From positions 48,016 to 112,015 of the forward strand of contig VIRH01000044.1 of NCBI GenBank assembly GCA_008107755.1: a DNA stretch of 64,000 nt. Direction: 5' to 3'. The DNA is from Rhodobacterales bacterium. GTDB lineage: Bacteria; Pseudomonadota; Alphaproteobacteria; Rhizobiales; Stappiaceae. The notes under the pieces were generated by a model, which saw only the letters and a program-made list of their open reading frames with translations, had not been told where the DNA came from and searched no databases. Within the stretch, counting starts at the first letter, position 1; each line of letters opens with the position of its first letter. Shown here piece after piece: positions 1-8,649 of the stretch. A program made the position numbers and the translations under genes.

Positions 1-90
1 CGTTTGAGGCATCAGCAGATTAGGGAGGATCTGTTGTCCGACATATCAACCAAGGCAGCCCGCGTTCCAGGCGGCGAAAAGGAGAAAACC

Positions 91-1065
91 ATGCGGCCGG
101 ACCGTTTGTCGGGCATCGGCGCCTTTCTGGCCAGGCAGGGCATCCTGATCGCTTTCGCCCTGTTCATGATAGGCTTCACCATCGCCAACGGGCGCTTTCT
201 GGATCCCGATAACATCATGGGCGTGGTCCGCTCGTCTGCTATTCTCGGCGTGATGGCAATCGGCGTCACCTTTGTCGTCATCAGCGGGAACCTCGACCTT
301 TCCGTCGGTTCGATGATGTCGTTTGCAACCATCGTGGTTCTGGATCTTCATGACAAGCTTGGTCCGGTGCTCGCGATCCCCTCCATGTACGCGATGGTTT
401 TGTGTCTCGGAGCCTTCATTGGCTTTCTGGTCGGCTATCTCAGGCTCAATTCGCTTATCGTGACCCTCGGCATGCTGTCGGCGATCCACGGACTGACGCT
501 GATGTACTCCGGCGGCAAGAACATGGATATAGCCGACAAGGAAGGTACCTGGTTCAGCGTGTTCGGCCAGTCCGACTTCGTCGGCGTTCCGGTGCCGATC
601 CTGCTGTTCGCGCTCGTTGCATCTGTCCTCGGGATCGTTCTTGCGAAAACCCCGTTCGGACGCAAGGTCTACGCTGTCGGTGGCAACGGCACGGCGGCTA
701 CCTTTTCCGGCATCCGCAGGGCTCGCGTCGTCTTCTTCTGCTACATGATTTCCGCCTTCTGCGTCGGCACGGCCGGGCTGATCCAGGCGAGCCGCTCACT
801 CGGTAGCCAGAACACGGTCGGTCAGGGGCTCGAGCTGGAAGTTCTCGCCGCCATCATCCTGGGTGGAGCCTCGCTGATGGGCGGGTCCGGAACGATCTTC
901 AAGACGGTCATCGGCGTCCTGATCCTTGGATTTATCCAGAATGGACTGCTTCTGGTCGGCCTCCAGTTCTACGTCCAGTACGTGGTCACATGGATCATCA
1001 TCATTCTTGCAGTCTGGCTCGACATCGCTGCAAAGCGCGGCAAGCTCTGGTCGCCCATCGCGTGA
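91..1065 (+). CDS. Sugar-type ABC transporter permease (RbsC/XylH family)
   Basis: Inner-membrane permease of a carbohydrate-type ABC importer, 324 residues, with the alternating hydrophobic segments and the conserved loop motifs of the RbsC family (ISGNLDLSVGSMM near residue 70, AIILGGASLMGGSGT near 255). I chose the ATG at 91 because AAAAGGAG lies six bases before it; an in-frame TTG at 4 would add 29 residues without a good ribosome site. It is the first visible gene of an operon with a second permease and a double ATPase; the periplasmic binding protein is not in the window and is probably just upstream. The substrate is unknown; the HIBDH-like and ThuA genes downstream suggest a sugar or polyol derivative. 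Confidence 0.9.
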   Translation: MRPDRLSGIGAFLARQGILIAFALFMIGFTIANGRFLDPDNIMGVVRSSAILGVMAIGVTFVVISGNLDLSVGSMMSFATIVVLDLHDKLGPVLAIPSMYAMVLCLGAFIGFLVGYLRLNSLIVTLGMLSAIHGLTLMYSGGKNMDIADKEGTWFSVFGQSDFVGVPVPILLFALVASVLGIVLAKTPFGRKVYAVGGNGTAATFSGIRRARVVFFCYMISAFCVGTAGLIQASRSLGSQNTVGQGLELEVLAAIILGGASLMGGSGTIFKTVIGVLILGFIQNGLLLVGLQFYVQYVVTWIIIILAVWLDIAAKRGKLWSPIA

Positions 1066-1075
1066 GGAGAAAAGC

Positions 1076-2077
1076 ATGGAACCCGGTACCCTCAGCACAT
1101 TCCTGAAACGCGGCGCGATCTGGGGCTTCATTGTCCTTGAGCTGGTTTTCTTTTCCGTTGCCGGCGAGTTCCTGTCGCTCAGCGACAAGGCCTTCATGGA
1201 TGTCGACAACATGCTGCTTCTCTTCAAGCAGTCCGCCCCCATCGGCATCATCGCCATCGGCATGACGATCATCATGATCAATGGCAACATCGACCTGAGT
1301 GTCGGCGCCACCTTTGCGCTCAGCGCCGTCGTGCTTCTGGACAGCATGACATGGTCGGTCTTCGCGGGGCTCGGCGACGGCGTCATCCCGATCGCCTGGG
1401 GCCTGGCGCTGATGACCGGTGTGCTTCTGGGCGCATTGAACGGCCTGATAGTCTGGAAGACCGGCGTTGACGCCTTCATCGTCACGCTCGGCTCCATGCT
1501 CGGCTACCGCGGGCTCGTGTTCATGTATCACGGCGAACAGCCGACTTCGCATCTCAACTGGACGCTGGTCGATTTCGCGGAGGCCCAGTTCCTTGGTCTG
1601 CATACGGCAACCTGGTTCCTGATCGCCGTCACGGCCGCGGGCTGGTATCTCACGAACCGCTCGGTTCACGGCCGCAACGCCTATGCGATCGGCGACAACC
1701 GGACGGCGGCGATCAACGCCGGCATCAGGGTCGGCCCGCACATGATGATCAATTTCATGATCATCGGCTTTCTCGCCGCGCTTTCCGCAGTGGTCTTCTA
1801 TTCGGAATCTGGATCTGTGAACCCCAACGACGGCGAGCTCTATGAGCTCTGGGTCATCACCGCTGTCGTTCTGGGCGGCACCAAGCTGACCGGCGGCGCC
1901 GGATCGGTGCTGTCGACCCTCGGCGGGGTTCTGGCGATTCAGCTGTTGCGGAAAGGGCTCGGCCACATCGGTGCGGATACGGAGACGGTCAATCTTGTGA
2001 TCGGCCTGATCCTGATCGCGGTCCTTTTCCTCGACCGGCAACTCAATCTCAAGGGCAGAGAGGCATTGCGCATATGA
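1076..2077 (+). CDS. Sugar-type ABC transporter permease, second subunit
   Basis: Second RbsC-family permease, 333 residues, homologous to the preceding gene but clearly diverged (MINGNIDLSVGATFA near residue 65, VVLGGTKLTGGAGS near 265). Two different permeases imply a heterodimeric membrane channel, as in xylitol, erythritol or ytf-type importers. The ATG at 1076 follows AGGAG, which itself overlaps the stop of the first permease. The gene overlaps the ATPase gene by four bases (ATGA), indicating translational coupling. The open frame extends upstream to 926, but that part runs inside the previous gene. Confidence 0.9.
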   Translation: MEPGTLSTFLKRGAIWGFIVLELVFFSVAGEFLSLSDKAFMDVDNMLLLFKQSAPIGIIAIGMTIIMINGNIDLSVGATFALSAVVLLDSMTWSVFAGLGDGVIPIAWGLALMTGVLLGALNGLIVWKTGVDAFIVTLGSMLGYRGLVFMYHGEQPTSHLNWTLVDFAEAQFLGLHTATWFLIAVTAAGWYLTNRSVHGRNAYAIGDNRTAAINAGIRVGPHMMINFMIIGFLAALSAVVFYSESGSVNPNDGELYELWVITAVVLGGTKLTGGAGSVLSTLGGVLAIQLLRKGLGHIGADTETVNLVIGLILIAVLFLDRQLNLKGREALRI

Positions 2078-3585
2078 CCGAACAACTCCCCGCACTGAGG
2101 CTGGAAGGCATCGTCAAGACCTTTCCCGGCGTCCGGGCCCTCGACAAGGTCTCATTCTCCGTCATGCCCGGTGAAGTCCATGCCCTCATGGGCGAAAACG
2201 GCGCCGGAAAATCCACCTTGATGAAAGTCCTCGGTGGCATCCACCAACCGGATGAGGGGAGTATCATCGTGGAGGAAACCCCCGTCGTCATGACCTCTCC
2301 GCTGCAGGCGAAGGGCAAGGGCATCGTTTTCATCCACCAGGAATTGAGCCTGGCCGAAGAACTGACGGTCGCGGAAAACATCTATCTGGGCGAACTGCCG
2401 AAAAAGAGCTTCGGGCGTGTCGACTGGAAGACGCTCTTCGACCGGACAGACGCAATTCTGGCGAAGCTGAAGGTCGGCTTCACCGCCAGGACGCGCGTCG
2501 GTGACCTATCGATCGCCAACCAGCAGATGGTCGAGATTGCAAGGGCCCTGACGGTCGATGCCAAGGCAGTCATCTTCGACGAACCGACCGCCTCGCTCAC
2601 GGACGCGGAAAAGGTGGTTCTTTTCGACGTGATCGCAGACCTGAAGACCCACGGCGTCGGCATCATCTACATTTCTCACCGCATGGAGGAAATCTTCAGG
2701 ATCACCGACCGCATCAGCGTCCTGAGAGACGGTCAGTACCGTGGCACGCTGACGACAGCCGAGACAGGCGAGGATGAGATCACCCAGCTGATGATCGGCC
2801 GCAAGCTGGACCTTTCGCGCAACGCCAGTGATCACGAGATCGGTGATGTCGCGCTCGAAGTTCGGAACCTCTCCTGTGGCCGATTGTTCAAGGACATCAG
2901 CTTCGAGGTTCGCCGGGGCGAAGTGGTCGGTTTCTACGGACTGGTGGGGGCCGGCCGGACGGAAATCGCCGAGACGCTGTTCGGTCTCCGGGAGCCAAGC
3001 CGCGGCCAGATCCTGCTTGACGGCGAGGAAACCGTCATCCACTCGCCGGCCGATGCGATCGCCAAGGGCATCTCGCTGGTTCCCGAGGACCGAAAGGGCC
3101 AGGGGCTGGTCCTCGGCATGAACTGCCGGGACAACATGACCCTGCCACAGGTGGGCGACCTGAAGGCCGGACCGTTCGTGGCGGAGGGCGCTGAGATAGC
3201 CATCTTCGATCAGTACCGCGACAAGCTGGACATCCGCACACCAGGCTGGCGGCAACTGGTCGGCAATCTTTCCGGTGGAAACCAGCAGAAGATCGTCATC
3301 GGCAAATGGCTGTCCATGCATCCGAAAGTCCTGATCGTCGACGAGCCGACGCGCGGCATCGACGTCGGCAGCAAGTCTGAGATCCATAATCTCATCCGCG
3401 ATCTTGCCAGACAGGGATATGCGGTCATCGTCATCAGTTCGGAGATGCCTGAAGTGCTGCATGTCAGTGACCGGATCGTCGCCATGTACAGCGGGGAGAT
3501 CATCAGGAGCTTCACCTCCAAAGAGGTGACAGAAGACAATCTCATCCAGGCGATTTCCGGCATTACCCCCGACAAGGCGGCCTGA
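2074..3585 (+). CDS. Sugar ABC transporter ATP-binding protein, double cassette
   Basis: 503-residue tandem ATPase of the RbsA/MglA/YtfR type that energises the two permeases at the inner face of the membrane. First cassette: Walker A GENGAGKSTLMK (about residues 41-52), Walker B VIFDEPTASLT. Second cassette: degenerate Walker A GLVGAGRTEIAE, signature LSGGNQQKIVIGKWL, Walker B LIVDEPTRGIDVGS. The signature of the first cassette is also altered (LSIANQQMVEIARAL). The asymmetric degeneration is normal for the family. Overlaps of four bases upstream and one base downstream show it is mid-operon. Confidence 0.93.
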   Translation: MTEQLPALRLEGIVKTFPGVRALDKVSFSVMPGEVHALMGENGAGKSTLMKVLGGIHQPDEGSIIVEETPVVMTSPLQAKGKGIVFIHQELSLAEELTVAENIYLGELPKKSFGRVDWKTLFDRTDAILAKLKVGFTARTRVGDLSIANQQMVEIARALTVDAKAVIFDEPTASLTDAEKVVLFDVIADLKTHGVGIIYISHRMEEIFRITDRISVLRDGQYRGTLTTAETGEDEITQLMIGRKLDLSRNASDHEIGDVALEVRNLSCGRLFKDISFEVRRGEVVGFYGLVGAGRTEIAETLFGLREPSRGQILLDGEETVIHSPADAIAKGISLVPEDRKGQGLVLGMNCRDNMTLPQVGDLKAGPFVAEGAEIAIFDQYRDKLDIRTPGWRQLVGNLSGGNQQKIVIGKWLSMHPKVLIVDEPTRGIDVGSKSEIHNLIRDLARQGYAVIVISSEMPEVLHVSDRIVAMYSGEIIRSFTSKEVTEDNLIQAISGITPDKAA

Positions 3586-4460
3586 TGCGGGTCGGCTTTG
3601 CGGGACTTGGCCGGATGGGCGTGCGCATGGCCGCCAATCTGGCACGGGCGGGACATGAGGTGATCGTCTGGAACCGGACGTCGGAAAAGGCTGAGGTCTT
3701 CACGAAGGTCCACGGTGCCAGGAGCGCCGCAACGCCCCGCGCGCTCGCCGAACAATCGGATGCGGTCATCTCGATGCTGGCGGATGACGTTGCGCTTGAT
3801 GCGGTTTATTCCGGCCCGGACGGTATTCTGAACGCCGCGGGCGGCGCCATGGTTCTCGCCGAAATGGGCACCATCTCGGTACCGCGGATCCTGAATCTTC
3901 ACGAGGTCGTGCCGGCTTCCGGTCGCCGGTTCGTCGACGCGCCGGTTTCGGGTGCGACGCAGGCCGCGGAAGCTGCGCAATTGCTGATCATGGCGGGTGC
4001 TGCGGAAGGAAGTGCACCTGAACTCGAACCCCTGTTCGCAGCCATGGGCAAACGGACGATCTGGCTCGGAAAACCCGGAACGGGCGCGGCGATGAAGCTC
4101 GGGGTCAACATGCTGATCCACGGTCTCAACCAGACCCTCGCCGAGGCTTTGTCGCTTACGACGGCTGCCGGTATCGATCCGGAAGCAGCCTATGAGGTTC
4201 TGGAAAACTCGGCCGTCGCCGCGCCTGTTCTGTTCTACAGGAAAGGGCTCTATCTGGACGAGGCCGCCCATGAGGTCAGCTTCACCGTCGCGCTCGCCCG
4301 AAAGGACGTTGGCCTTGCGCTCGATCTTGCCCGCGCCAACGGCGTGGTGATGCCTCAGGCGGAGCTCAACAAGGCGGTTCTGAAAGCCGCCGGCGAAGCC
4401 GGCTTCGACGCGCGCGACATGGCGTCCATCCTGTCATTTGTGAAACGAGGTCTTAAATGA
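3585..4460 (+). CDS. 3-hydroxyisobutyrate dehydrogenase-like NAD(P)-dependent oxidoreductase
   Basis: Beta-hydroxyacid dehydrogenase family, 291 residues, close to the usual 290-300. The N-terminal Rossmann motif GFAGLGRMGVRMA (residues 4-16), the substrate-binding signature VDAPVSGATQAAE (near 121) and the catalytic-lysine segment GTGAAMKLGVNML (near 164) are all present, so the enzyme should be active. The family oxidises 3-hydroxy acids or reduces semialdehydes (3-hydroxyisobutyrate, tartronate semialdehyde, sulfolactaldehyde and others); the specific substrate cannot be read from sequence. The TGATG junction with the ATPase gene and the ATGA junction with thuA-like indicate that it processes what the importer brings in. 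Confidence 0.87.
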   Translation: MRVGFAGLGRMGVRMAANLARAGHEVIVWNRTSEKAEVFTKVHGARSAATPRALAEQSDAVISMLADDVALDAVYSGPDGILNAAGGAMVLAEMGTISVPRILNLHEVVPASGRRFVDAPVSGATQAAEAAQLLIMAGAAEGSAPELEPLFAAMGKRTIWLGKPGTGAAMKLGVNMLIHGLNQTLAEALSLTTAAGIDPEAAYEVLENSAVAAPVLFYRKGLYLDEAAHEVSFTVALARKDVGLALDLARANGVVMPQAELNKAVLKAAGEAGFDARDMASILSFVKRGLK

Positions 4461-5206
4461 AAGCGGTGCTTTTTGTCGGTGGCTGGGAAGGTCACACGCC
4501 GACAGCGTTCAGCGACTGGTACGAAGCGCTCCTGAAGGAGAACGGCTTTGACGTCGATGTCTACGACACGATGGAGCCGCTGGAGCGCCCGGGCGACCTT
4601 GCGGACGTCGACCTGATCACGCCGATCTGGTCCTCAGCGCGCTCCGGGCACCAGCAGGAATTCGGCAACATGACCAAAAATCAGGAGGACGGGCTCCTGC
4701 AACTCATCGCCAACGGCTGCGGCATTGCCGGCTGGCACGGCCATATGGGCGATGCCTTCCGCGACCGGCCAACCTACCACTTCCTGATCGGCGGCCAGTT
4801 CGTCGCCCATCCGCCGGGCTGGCCGGATAACCTGCAGCCTCGGGAAGACTATATCGACTACGACGTCACCATCTGCCGGCCCGCCGACCCGATCGTCCGG
4901 GGCATCAGGAGTTTCCGGCTGAAGACAGAGCAGTATTTCATGCTGACCGATGCCTCCAACGAAGTTCTGGCGACGACGACCTTTTCCGGAGACCACCTGT
5001 GGTGGATCGAGGGAACGGTTATCCCGGTGGTCTGGAAACGTCGCTGGGACAAGGGCCGCGTCTTCTACTGCTCCATCGGCCACGAACTGGACGACCTGAA
5101 GGTGCCTCAGGTAACGGAAATCATTCGCCGCGGAGCTCTTTGGGCCGCGGAAGGAAAGACACTCGCAAACGGCGATCATTCGAGCATGTCGCAAACCTCT
5201 CAGTAG
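4457..5206 (+). CDS. ThuA-family protein
   Basis: 249 residues with the ThuA (trehalose utilisation) domain, a fold related to class I glutamine amidotransferases: VLFVGGWEGHTP at the N-terminus, GIAGWHGHMGDAF near residue 93, a central VPQV/EIIRRGALWA C-terminal segment. ThuA proteins accompany sugar ABC importers and dehydrogenases in rhizobial trehalose, maltitol and sucrose utilisation operons; a keto-sugar hydrolase or isomerase role has been suggested but the biochemistry is not firmly settled. It is the last gene of the operon: a weak hairpin (5346-5359, AGCGC/GCGCT followed by TTTAAAA) lies about 140 bases downstream. Confidence 0.85.
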   Translation: MKAVLFVGGWEGHTPTAFSDWYEALLKENGFDVDVYDTMEPLERPGDLADVDLITPIWSSARSGHQQEFGNMTKNQEDGLLQLIANGCGIAGWHGHMGDAFRDRPTYHFLIGGQFVAHPPGWPDNLQPREDYIDYDVTICRPADPIVRGIRSFRLKTEQYFMLTDASNEVLATTTFSGDHLWWIEGTVIPVVWKRRWDKGRVFYCSIGHELDDLKVPQVTEIIRRGALWAAEGKTLANGDHSSMSQTSQ

Positions 5207-5345
5207 GCTGAGCCCAACCTGCGATCAGCAGCGTTTCCGTGCGTCTTTACCCTTTGGAAGTTCGTAGAGGCGCACGAGCAGTTCGGTGTGACCTTTGATC
5301 GGCTAGGTCCACTGAACGGGGCAAAGTGTGAATTCGCTGTGCTCG

Positions 5346-5366
5346 AGCGCGTGAGCGCTTTAAAAC
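5346..5366 (+). terminator. Weak hairpin after the ABC/ThuA operon
   Basis: AGCGC, four-base loop GTGA, GCGCT, then TTTAAAA. The stem is only five pairs, so this is a possible rather than a convincing terminator for the operon ending at 5206. Confidence 0.3.
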
Positions 5367-5399
5367 GTCAGTACACCGGGTGATCCCGCGTTGGCATGA

Positions 5400-5843
5400 T
5401 CAGGTTGGTCGGCCGCGCGCGCCTTTCAGCCGCAGTCCGTCGCGCATGTTCAAGCCGAGTAGCACGATGTTCAACGCCCCCACGATCAACTCGACGGCCT
5501 GCACGGTATAGAACCCGGTATCGAAGGCACCTGCCTCCGCTTTAAACGAAAGATAGAGCGCCGAGGGAACCAGGATCAGGATACCGTTGGCCGCGATGAA
5601 GGGCATGCGTTTCTGCTTCGAGGCGACCAGCGGCCCTCGCATCTTCCTGGCCAACTGGAAGCCCGTTCCGCCCGCTGCGACAAGCGCCGGGATCAGGATG
5701 AAAAATCCCCAAGGGATAGTGGTTTTGATCATTGTGACGACCGTGTCGCTCGCAAAAATCTCCGACAGGGCAGTGGACAGCCAGAAAGTCAGGATGGTGA
5801 CGAGGGCGATGCTGCCCGCGACAGGGTGGATGATTTTGGTCAT
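5400..5843 (-). CDS. Four-TM membrane protein of unknown function, MarR-linked
   Basis: 147-residue integral membrane protein with about four hydrophobic segments (roughly residues 8-30, 40-63, 82-102 and 112-132) and a short basic C-terminus. I do not recognise a family with a known function. The reverse-strand start at 5843 follows GGAGAG. It faces a MarR regulator across a 70-base intergenic region with two near-identical palindromes, so it is probably the regulator's main target. Possible roles are solvent or antibiotic stress tolerance by analogy with other MarR-linked membrane proteins; this is inference. Confidence 0.7.
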   Translation of the reverse strand: MTKIIHPVAGSIALVTILTFWLSTALSEIFASDTVVTMIKTTIPWGFFILIPALVAAGGTGFQLARKMRGPLVASKQKRMPFIAANGILILVPSALYLSFKAEAGAFDTGFYTVQAVELIVGALNIVLLGLNMRDGLRLKGARGRPT

Positions 5844-5858
5844 CGTTGCTCTCCATAA

Positions 5859-5872
5859 TATAGCACGCTATG
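5859..5872. promoter_or_regulatory. Candidate MarR operator 1
   Basis: TATAGCACGCTATG, an imperfect palindrome next to the start of the small membrane protein gene. Its reverse complement differs from the second box (5881-5894) at few positions; read in the same sense, box 1 and reversed box 2 differ by one base (TATAGCACGCTATG and TATAGCAAGCTATG). Centre-to-centre spacing is 22 bp, about two helical turns. Confidence 0.65.
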
Positions 5873-5880
5873 TATCATTG

Positions 5881-5894
5881 CATAGCTTGCTATA
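5881..5894. promoter_or_regulatory. Candidate MarR operator 2
   Basis: CATAGCTTGCTATA, the partner of the box at 5859-5872, just before the marR start. Placement of two copies between divergent genes is typical of autoregulated MarR systems. Confidence 0.65.
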
Positions 5895-5897
5895 CAA

Positions 5898-6362
5898 GTG
5901 TTATCGGAAGGCATGAAATTCGATAAGGACCAATCGGCGGGGTATCTCGTAAACCACGTGGCGCGGCTCTTCGCCCGGGGGCTGAGCGCACGGATCAAGC
6001 CGCTGGGTCTGACCACCGGCACATTTCCAGCCTTGCTGGAGTTGTGGGAGATCGACGGGCTAACGCAAAAGCAACTGGTCGAGCGGCTGGACATTGAACA
6101 GGCGACCATGGCCAACACGCTTGTGCGAATGGAACGAGATGGCCTGATCATTCGCAAGAAGGATGAAAGCGACGGACGCGTGCAGCGCATCTGGTTGTCC
6201 GAGCGGGCGCGCCGATTGCGCGATCCGGCGATCCGGGCGGCCATCGCCGAGAACGCCGAAGCCGCTTCTGACCTGTCCGAAGACGAATTGCGTCAGTTCA
6301 TCACGCTGATGCAGAAAGTGATCGCCACCAAGAAGCGGCGGGCAGGTCCCGGGACAGCTTAG
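5898..6362 (+). CDS. MarR-family transcriptional regulator
   Basis: 154-residue winged-helix regulator. The MarR fold is visible: GLTTGTFPALLELWEIDGL (helix leading into the DNA-binding domain), TQKQLVERLDIEQATMANTLVRMERDGLI (recognition helix region) and the wing with DGRVQRIWLSE. Start choice is open: GTG at 5898 has no clear ribosome site, while ATG at 5913 has GGAAGG too close to it. Divergent from the membrane protein gene at 5400-5843 and separated from it by two palindromic boxes, so autoregulation and control of that gene are likely. The effector is unknown, typically a phenolic or amphipathic small molecule. Confidence 0.9.
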   Translation: MLSEGMKFDKDQSAGYLVNHVARLFARGLSARIKPLGLTTGTFPALLELWEIDGLTQKQLVERLDIEQATMANTLVRMERDGLIIRKKDESDGRVQRIWLSERARRLRDPAIRAAIAENAEAASDLSEDELRQFITLMQKVIATKKRRAGPGTA

Positions 6363-6716
6363 GGTGTGGACCCATAAAATTAAGCTCTGAGGTCGATCCG
6401 AAGGACGCCACTCCGGTTGCGGAGAGCCACGTCAAAGCCCTTGCACCGTGCACTTTGCGGACTGTCATACGATCGCACCCGGGGCCGCACCCTAGCTGCA
6501 CTTCTTGACGTCGGCGTTCAAGCAATGCGCTGCATCCGTCCGTCATGTTGGGATCGAAGCGGACCTCGGTCGTCTTTGACCTGAAGGGCTCCAGCGCACG
6601 ATCTAGGTCAGTTGAGCAGATAGCGGCCGTTTGCGGTCGGATAAAGGTTGCGGCTCTGACGGTGCGAAAGCCCCTGCACAGTGTCACCAGGGATTTCCGG
6701 CAAGTCTGGAATGCCC
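6363..6716. other. Intergenic region between convergent genes, no recognised gene
   Basis: About 350 bases between the marR stop and the stop of the glutamine-synthetase-like gene on the other strand. Several frames stay open for 80-160 codons on both strands, but none has a credible start, ribosome site or recognisable motif. It could hold the decayed end of an older gene; I cannot support more. Confidence 0.5.
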
Positions 6717-8177
6717 TCAGAACAGTGAGAAATACTCCCGCTGTTCCCATTCGGAGACGGTCATCAGATAGCGCGCCCATTCGGCGTGCTTGATGCGCGA
6801 GAGATAGGAACAGAGTTCGGATCCGATCGCCTGAGGGTAGAAGCTGCTTGCGTCGAAGTGCTCGAGTGCGGCAATCAGGCTCTTGGGCAGGCTGGCTGCT
6901 TCGCTTGTGTAGGGGTTTTCGACCGGGGCAGGGGCCCGCAACTCGCGTTTGATCCCGTCATGACCTGACACGATCTGCGACAGCATGAAGAGATAAGGAT
7001 TTGCGGTCGGCTCCCCGACGCGGTTCTCGATCCGGCTTGCCTTGTCGCCCGGTGCCATCAGCCCACGGATCATGGCGCCCTTGTTGTCGCGGCCCCACTG
7101 GATGCGGTCGGGGGCGAGTTGATACGGCTGGTAGCGTTTGTAGCCATTGACCGTCGGCGTCGTCATGAGGCAGCTTTCCGCCGCATGCTCCAGCAGGCCT
7201 GCGATCCAGCTGTCGGCAATCGGCGTCAGCCCGTCGGCGGTCTCCGGTATCATCAGATTGGCCCCCGTCGCCACATCGACGATGGACTGATGCATGTGCC
7301 AGCCGCTGGGGATGATCCCTTCCAGCTTTGGCCGGCACATGAACGTCGCATGCAGGCCCTTGCGGGCGCAGATCTGCTTGACCGCCGAGCGGAAAAGCAA
7401 CGTGTCGTCCGCATTTTGCAGCGGTGAACCGGGCTCGAAGGTGAATTCGCACTGGCTCGGACCGAATTCCGCCTCCATGGAACGCACCGGCAGTCCCAGT
7501 GCCTGGCACGCCCGGCGCAGGTCGTCCATGACCTCTTCGAGCGCGTCGTAGCGCGCCTCCGTCAGATACTGGTAGCCATGGGAGATCAGGCTGGTCTCGG
7601 GTGGTGTGGCCGGCATGCCGGTGTCTTCATGAGAGAGACGGGCGTTCTCCATGCGGAACACGTAGAACTCGAACTCCAGGCCGCACTTGAGGGCATAACC
7701 GTCCCGAGCGAGATCGGCCGTTGCGTCCTTCAGGGCGGTGCGCACGCAGAAGGGCATCTTGCTGCCGTCCTTGTAGCGCACGTCGCACAGCATCCAGCCG
7801 CTGTGCGGTGACCAGGGCAGAACCTTGAACGTCGACGGATCGGGCAGGACCAGAACGTCGCCCGCGCCCGTCAGCGTGTTGGTCCCCAGTCCTATATCGT
7901 CCTCCCAGACGGGAAAAACCGTTCGGTGGGAGGTGTCCTTCAGCAGCAGCGTCGAGGTCATGGCCATGCCGCTGCGAAAGGCGGACGCCAGCCCCGAGGC
8001 AACGATGGTCTTGCCTCGCAGGATGCCATGCTGGTCCGCGAAGGCCAGGCGCACAGTTTCTAGGCCTTTGGCGTCGATTTGATCAATGACGTCGGCTGCC
8101 ATCCGCAGCTCTTCATCGCTGTACCAGCCCTTGTCGGACTCAAGATCTGCCGGCGTGGTCTTGGAGGTGGCGCCCAC
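6717..8177 (-). CDS. Glutamine synthetase-like ligase (candidate gamma-glutamyl-amine synthetase)
   Basis: 486 residues of the glutamine synthetase superfamily: metal-binding CGLEFEFYVF (near residue 164), MEAEFGPSQCEFTFEPG (near 238), GWHMHQS (near 290), and the ATP/glutamate segment SRIENRVGEPTANPYLF (near 380). It is not a housekeeping GlnA: the neighbours are redox and oxygenase genes and there is no GlnB or adenylylation context. GS-like enzymes AtdA1/TdnQ/DcaQ gamma-glutamylate aniline before ring dioxygenation, and PuuA/IpuC types glutamylate aliphatic amines. Location three bases after a flavodoxin gene suggests that this enzyme activates the amine substrate of the oxygenase system. 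The substrate is inferred, not seen. Confidence 0.85.
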   Translation of the reverse strand: MGATSKTTPADLESDKGWYSDEELRMAADVIDQIDAKGLETVRLAFADQHGILRGKTIVASGLASAFRSGMAMTSTLLLKDTSHRTVFPVWEDDIGLGTNTLTGAGDVLVLPDPSTFKVLPWSPHSGWMLCDVRYKDGSKMPFCVRTALKDATADLARDGYALKCGLEFEFYVFRMENARLSHEDTGMPATPPETSLISHGYQYLTEARYDALEEVMDDLRRACQALGLPVRSMEAEFGPSQCEFTFEPGSPLQNADDTLLFRSAVKQICARKGLHATFMCRPKLEGIIPSGWHMHQSIVDVATGANLMIPETADGLTPIADSWIAGLLEHAAESCLMTTPTVNGYKRYQPYQLAPDRIQWGRDNKGAMIRGLMAPGDKASRIENRVGEPTANPYLFMLSQIVSGHDGIKRELRAPAPVENPYTSEAASLPKSLIAALEHFDASSFYPQAIGSELCSYLSRIKHAEWARYLMTVSEWEQREYFSLF

Positions 8178-8180
8178 GAT

Positions 8181-8645
8181 TCAAACTTCCTTCGATTGCT
8201 CGGAAAACGTTGCAAGAACCTCGGTGATCCACGGCAACGCCAGGTCTTCCGGCATGTCGTCGCCGGAGGCATCATGCGTCATGCGCTCACCGATCTGGGT
8301 TGCGCCGCATGCCTTGAGGAGGTCCGCGAGCCTGATGGACCCGTGGGTGAATGTCTCGGCATATTCGGCATCGCCCAGTCCGAACACAGCAAAGGAGATG
8401 CCAGACAGGTCTGGCCGGTTCTGTTCAAGCGATTGCGCAAAAGGCCGGGCGGACTCCGGCAGTTCGCCGTCACCATAGGTGGAGCAGACGATCACGTGGA
8501 AAGTCTCCTTGCCCAAGTCGGCGGGATCGACATCGCAGAGGTTTGCGCAATCGACCTGGTGGTCGTCGCTCAGCGCCGTCTCGATGTCATCGGCGAGCAT
8601 TTCCGCATTCCCGGTTTCGGTCCCGTAGAGGACGCAAATCTTCAT
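8181..8645 (-). CDS. Flavodoxin
   Basis: 154-residue FMN-binding flavodoxin of the MioC/cytochrome-P450-reductase-like type. FMN phosphate loop YGTETGNAEM (residues 6-15), the STYGDGELPESARPF loop (near 57) and FGLGDAEYAETF (near 91) flank the isoalloxazine site. The ATG at 8645 is preceded by GAGGG and lies four bases after the reductase stop; a longer frame to 8726 has no support. Between an NADPH flavoprotein reductase and a Rieske oxygenase, it is the obvious single-electron carrier of the system. A ferredoxin is usual in that position, so a dedicated flavodoxin is noteworthy. Confidence 0.88.
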   Translation of the reverse strand: MKICVLYGTETGNAEMLADDIETALSDDHQVDCANLCDVDPADLGKETFHVIVCSTYGDGELPESARPFAQSLEQNRPDLSGISFAVFGLGDAEYAETFTHGSIRLADLLKACGATQIGERMTHDASGDDMPEDLALPWITEVLATFSEQSKEV

Positions 8646-8649
8646 GAAG

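Noticed and set aside
6363..6716. Insertion-sequence remnant after marR
   Set aside because: The sequence after the marR stop has the look of decayed DNA, but no terminal repeat or transposase motif could be shown.
6717..8177. Housekeeping glutamine synthetase glnA
   Set aside because: No glnB partner and no nitrogen-control context; it lies in a redox and oxygenase cluster, and the sequence follows the divergent GS-like group.
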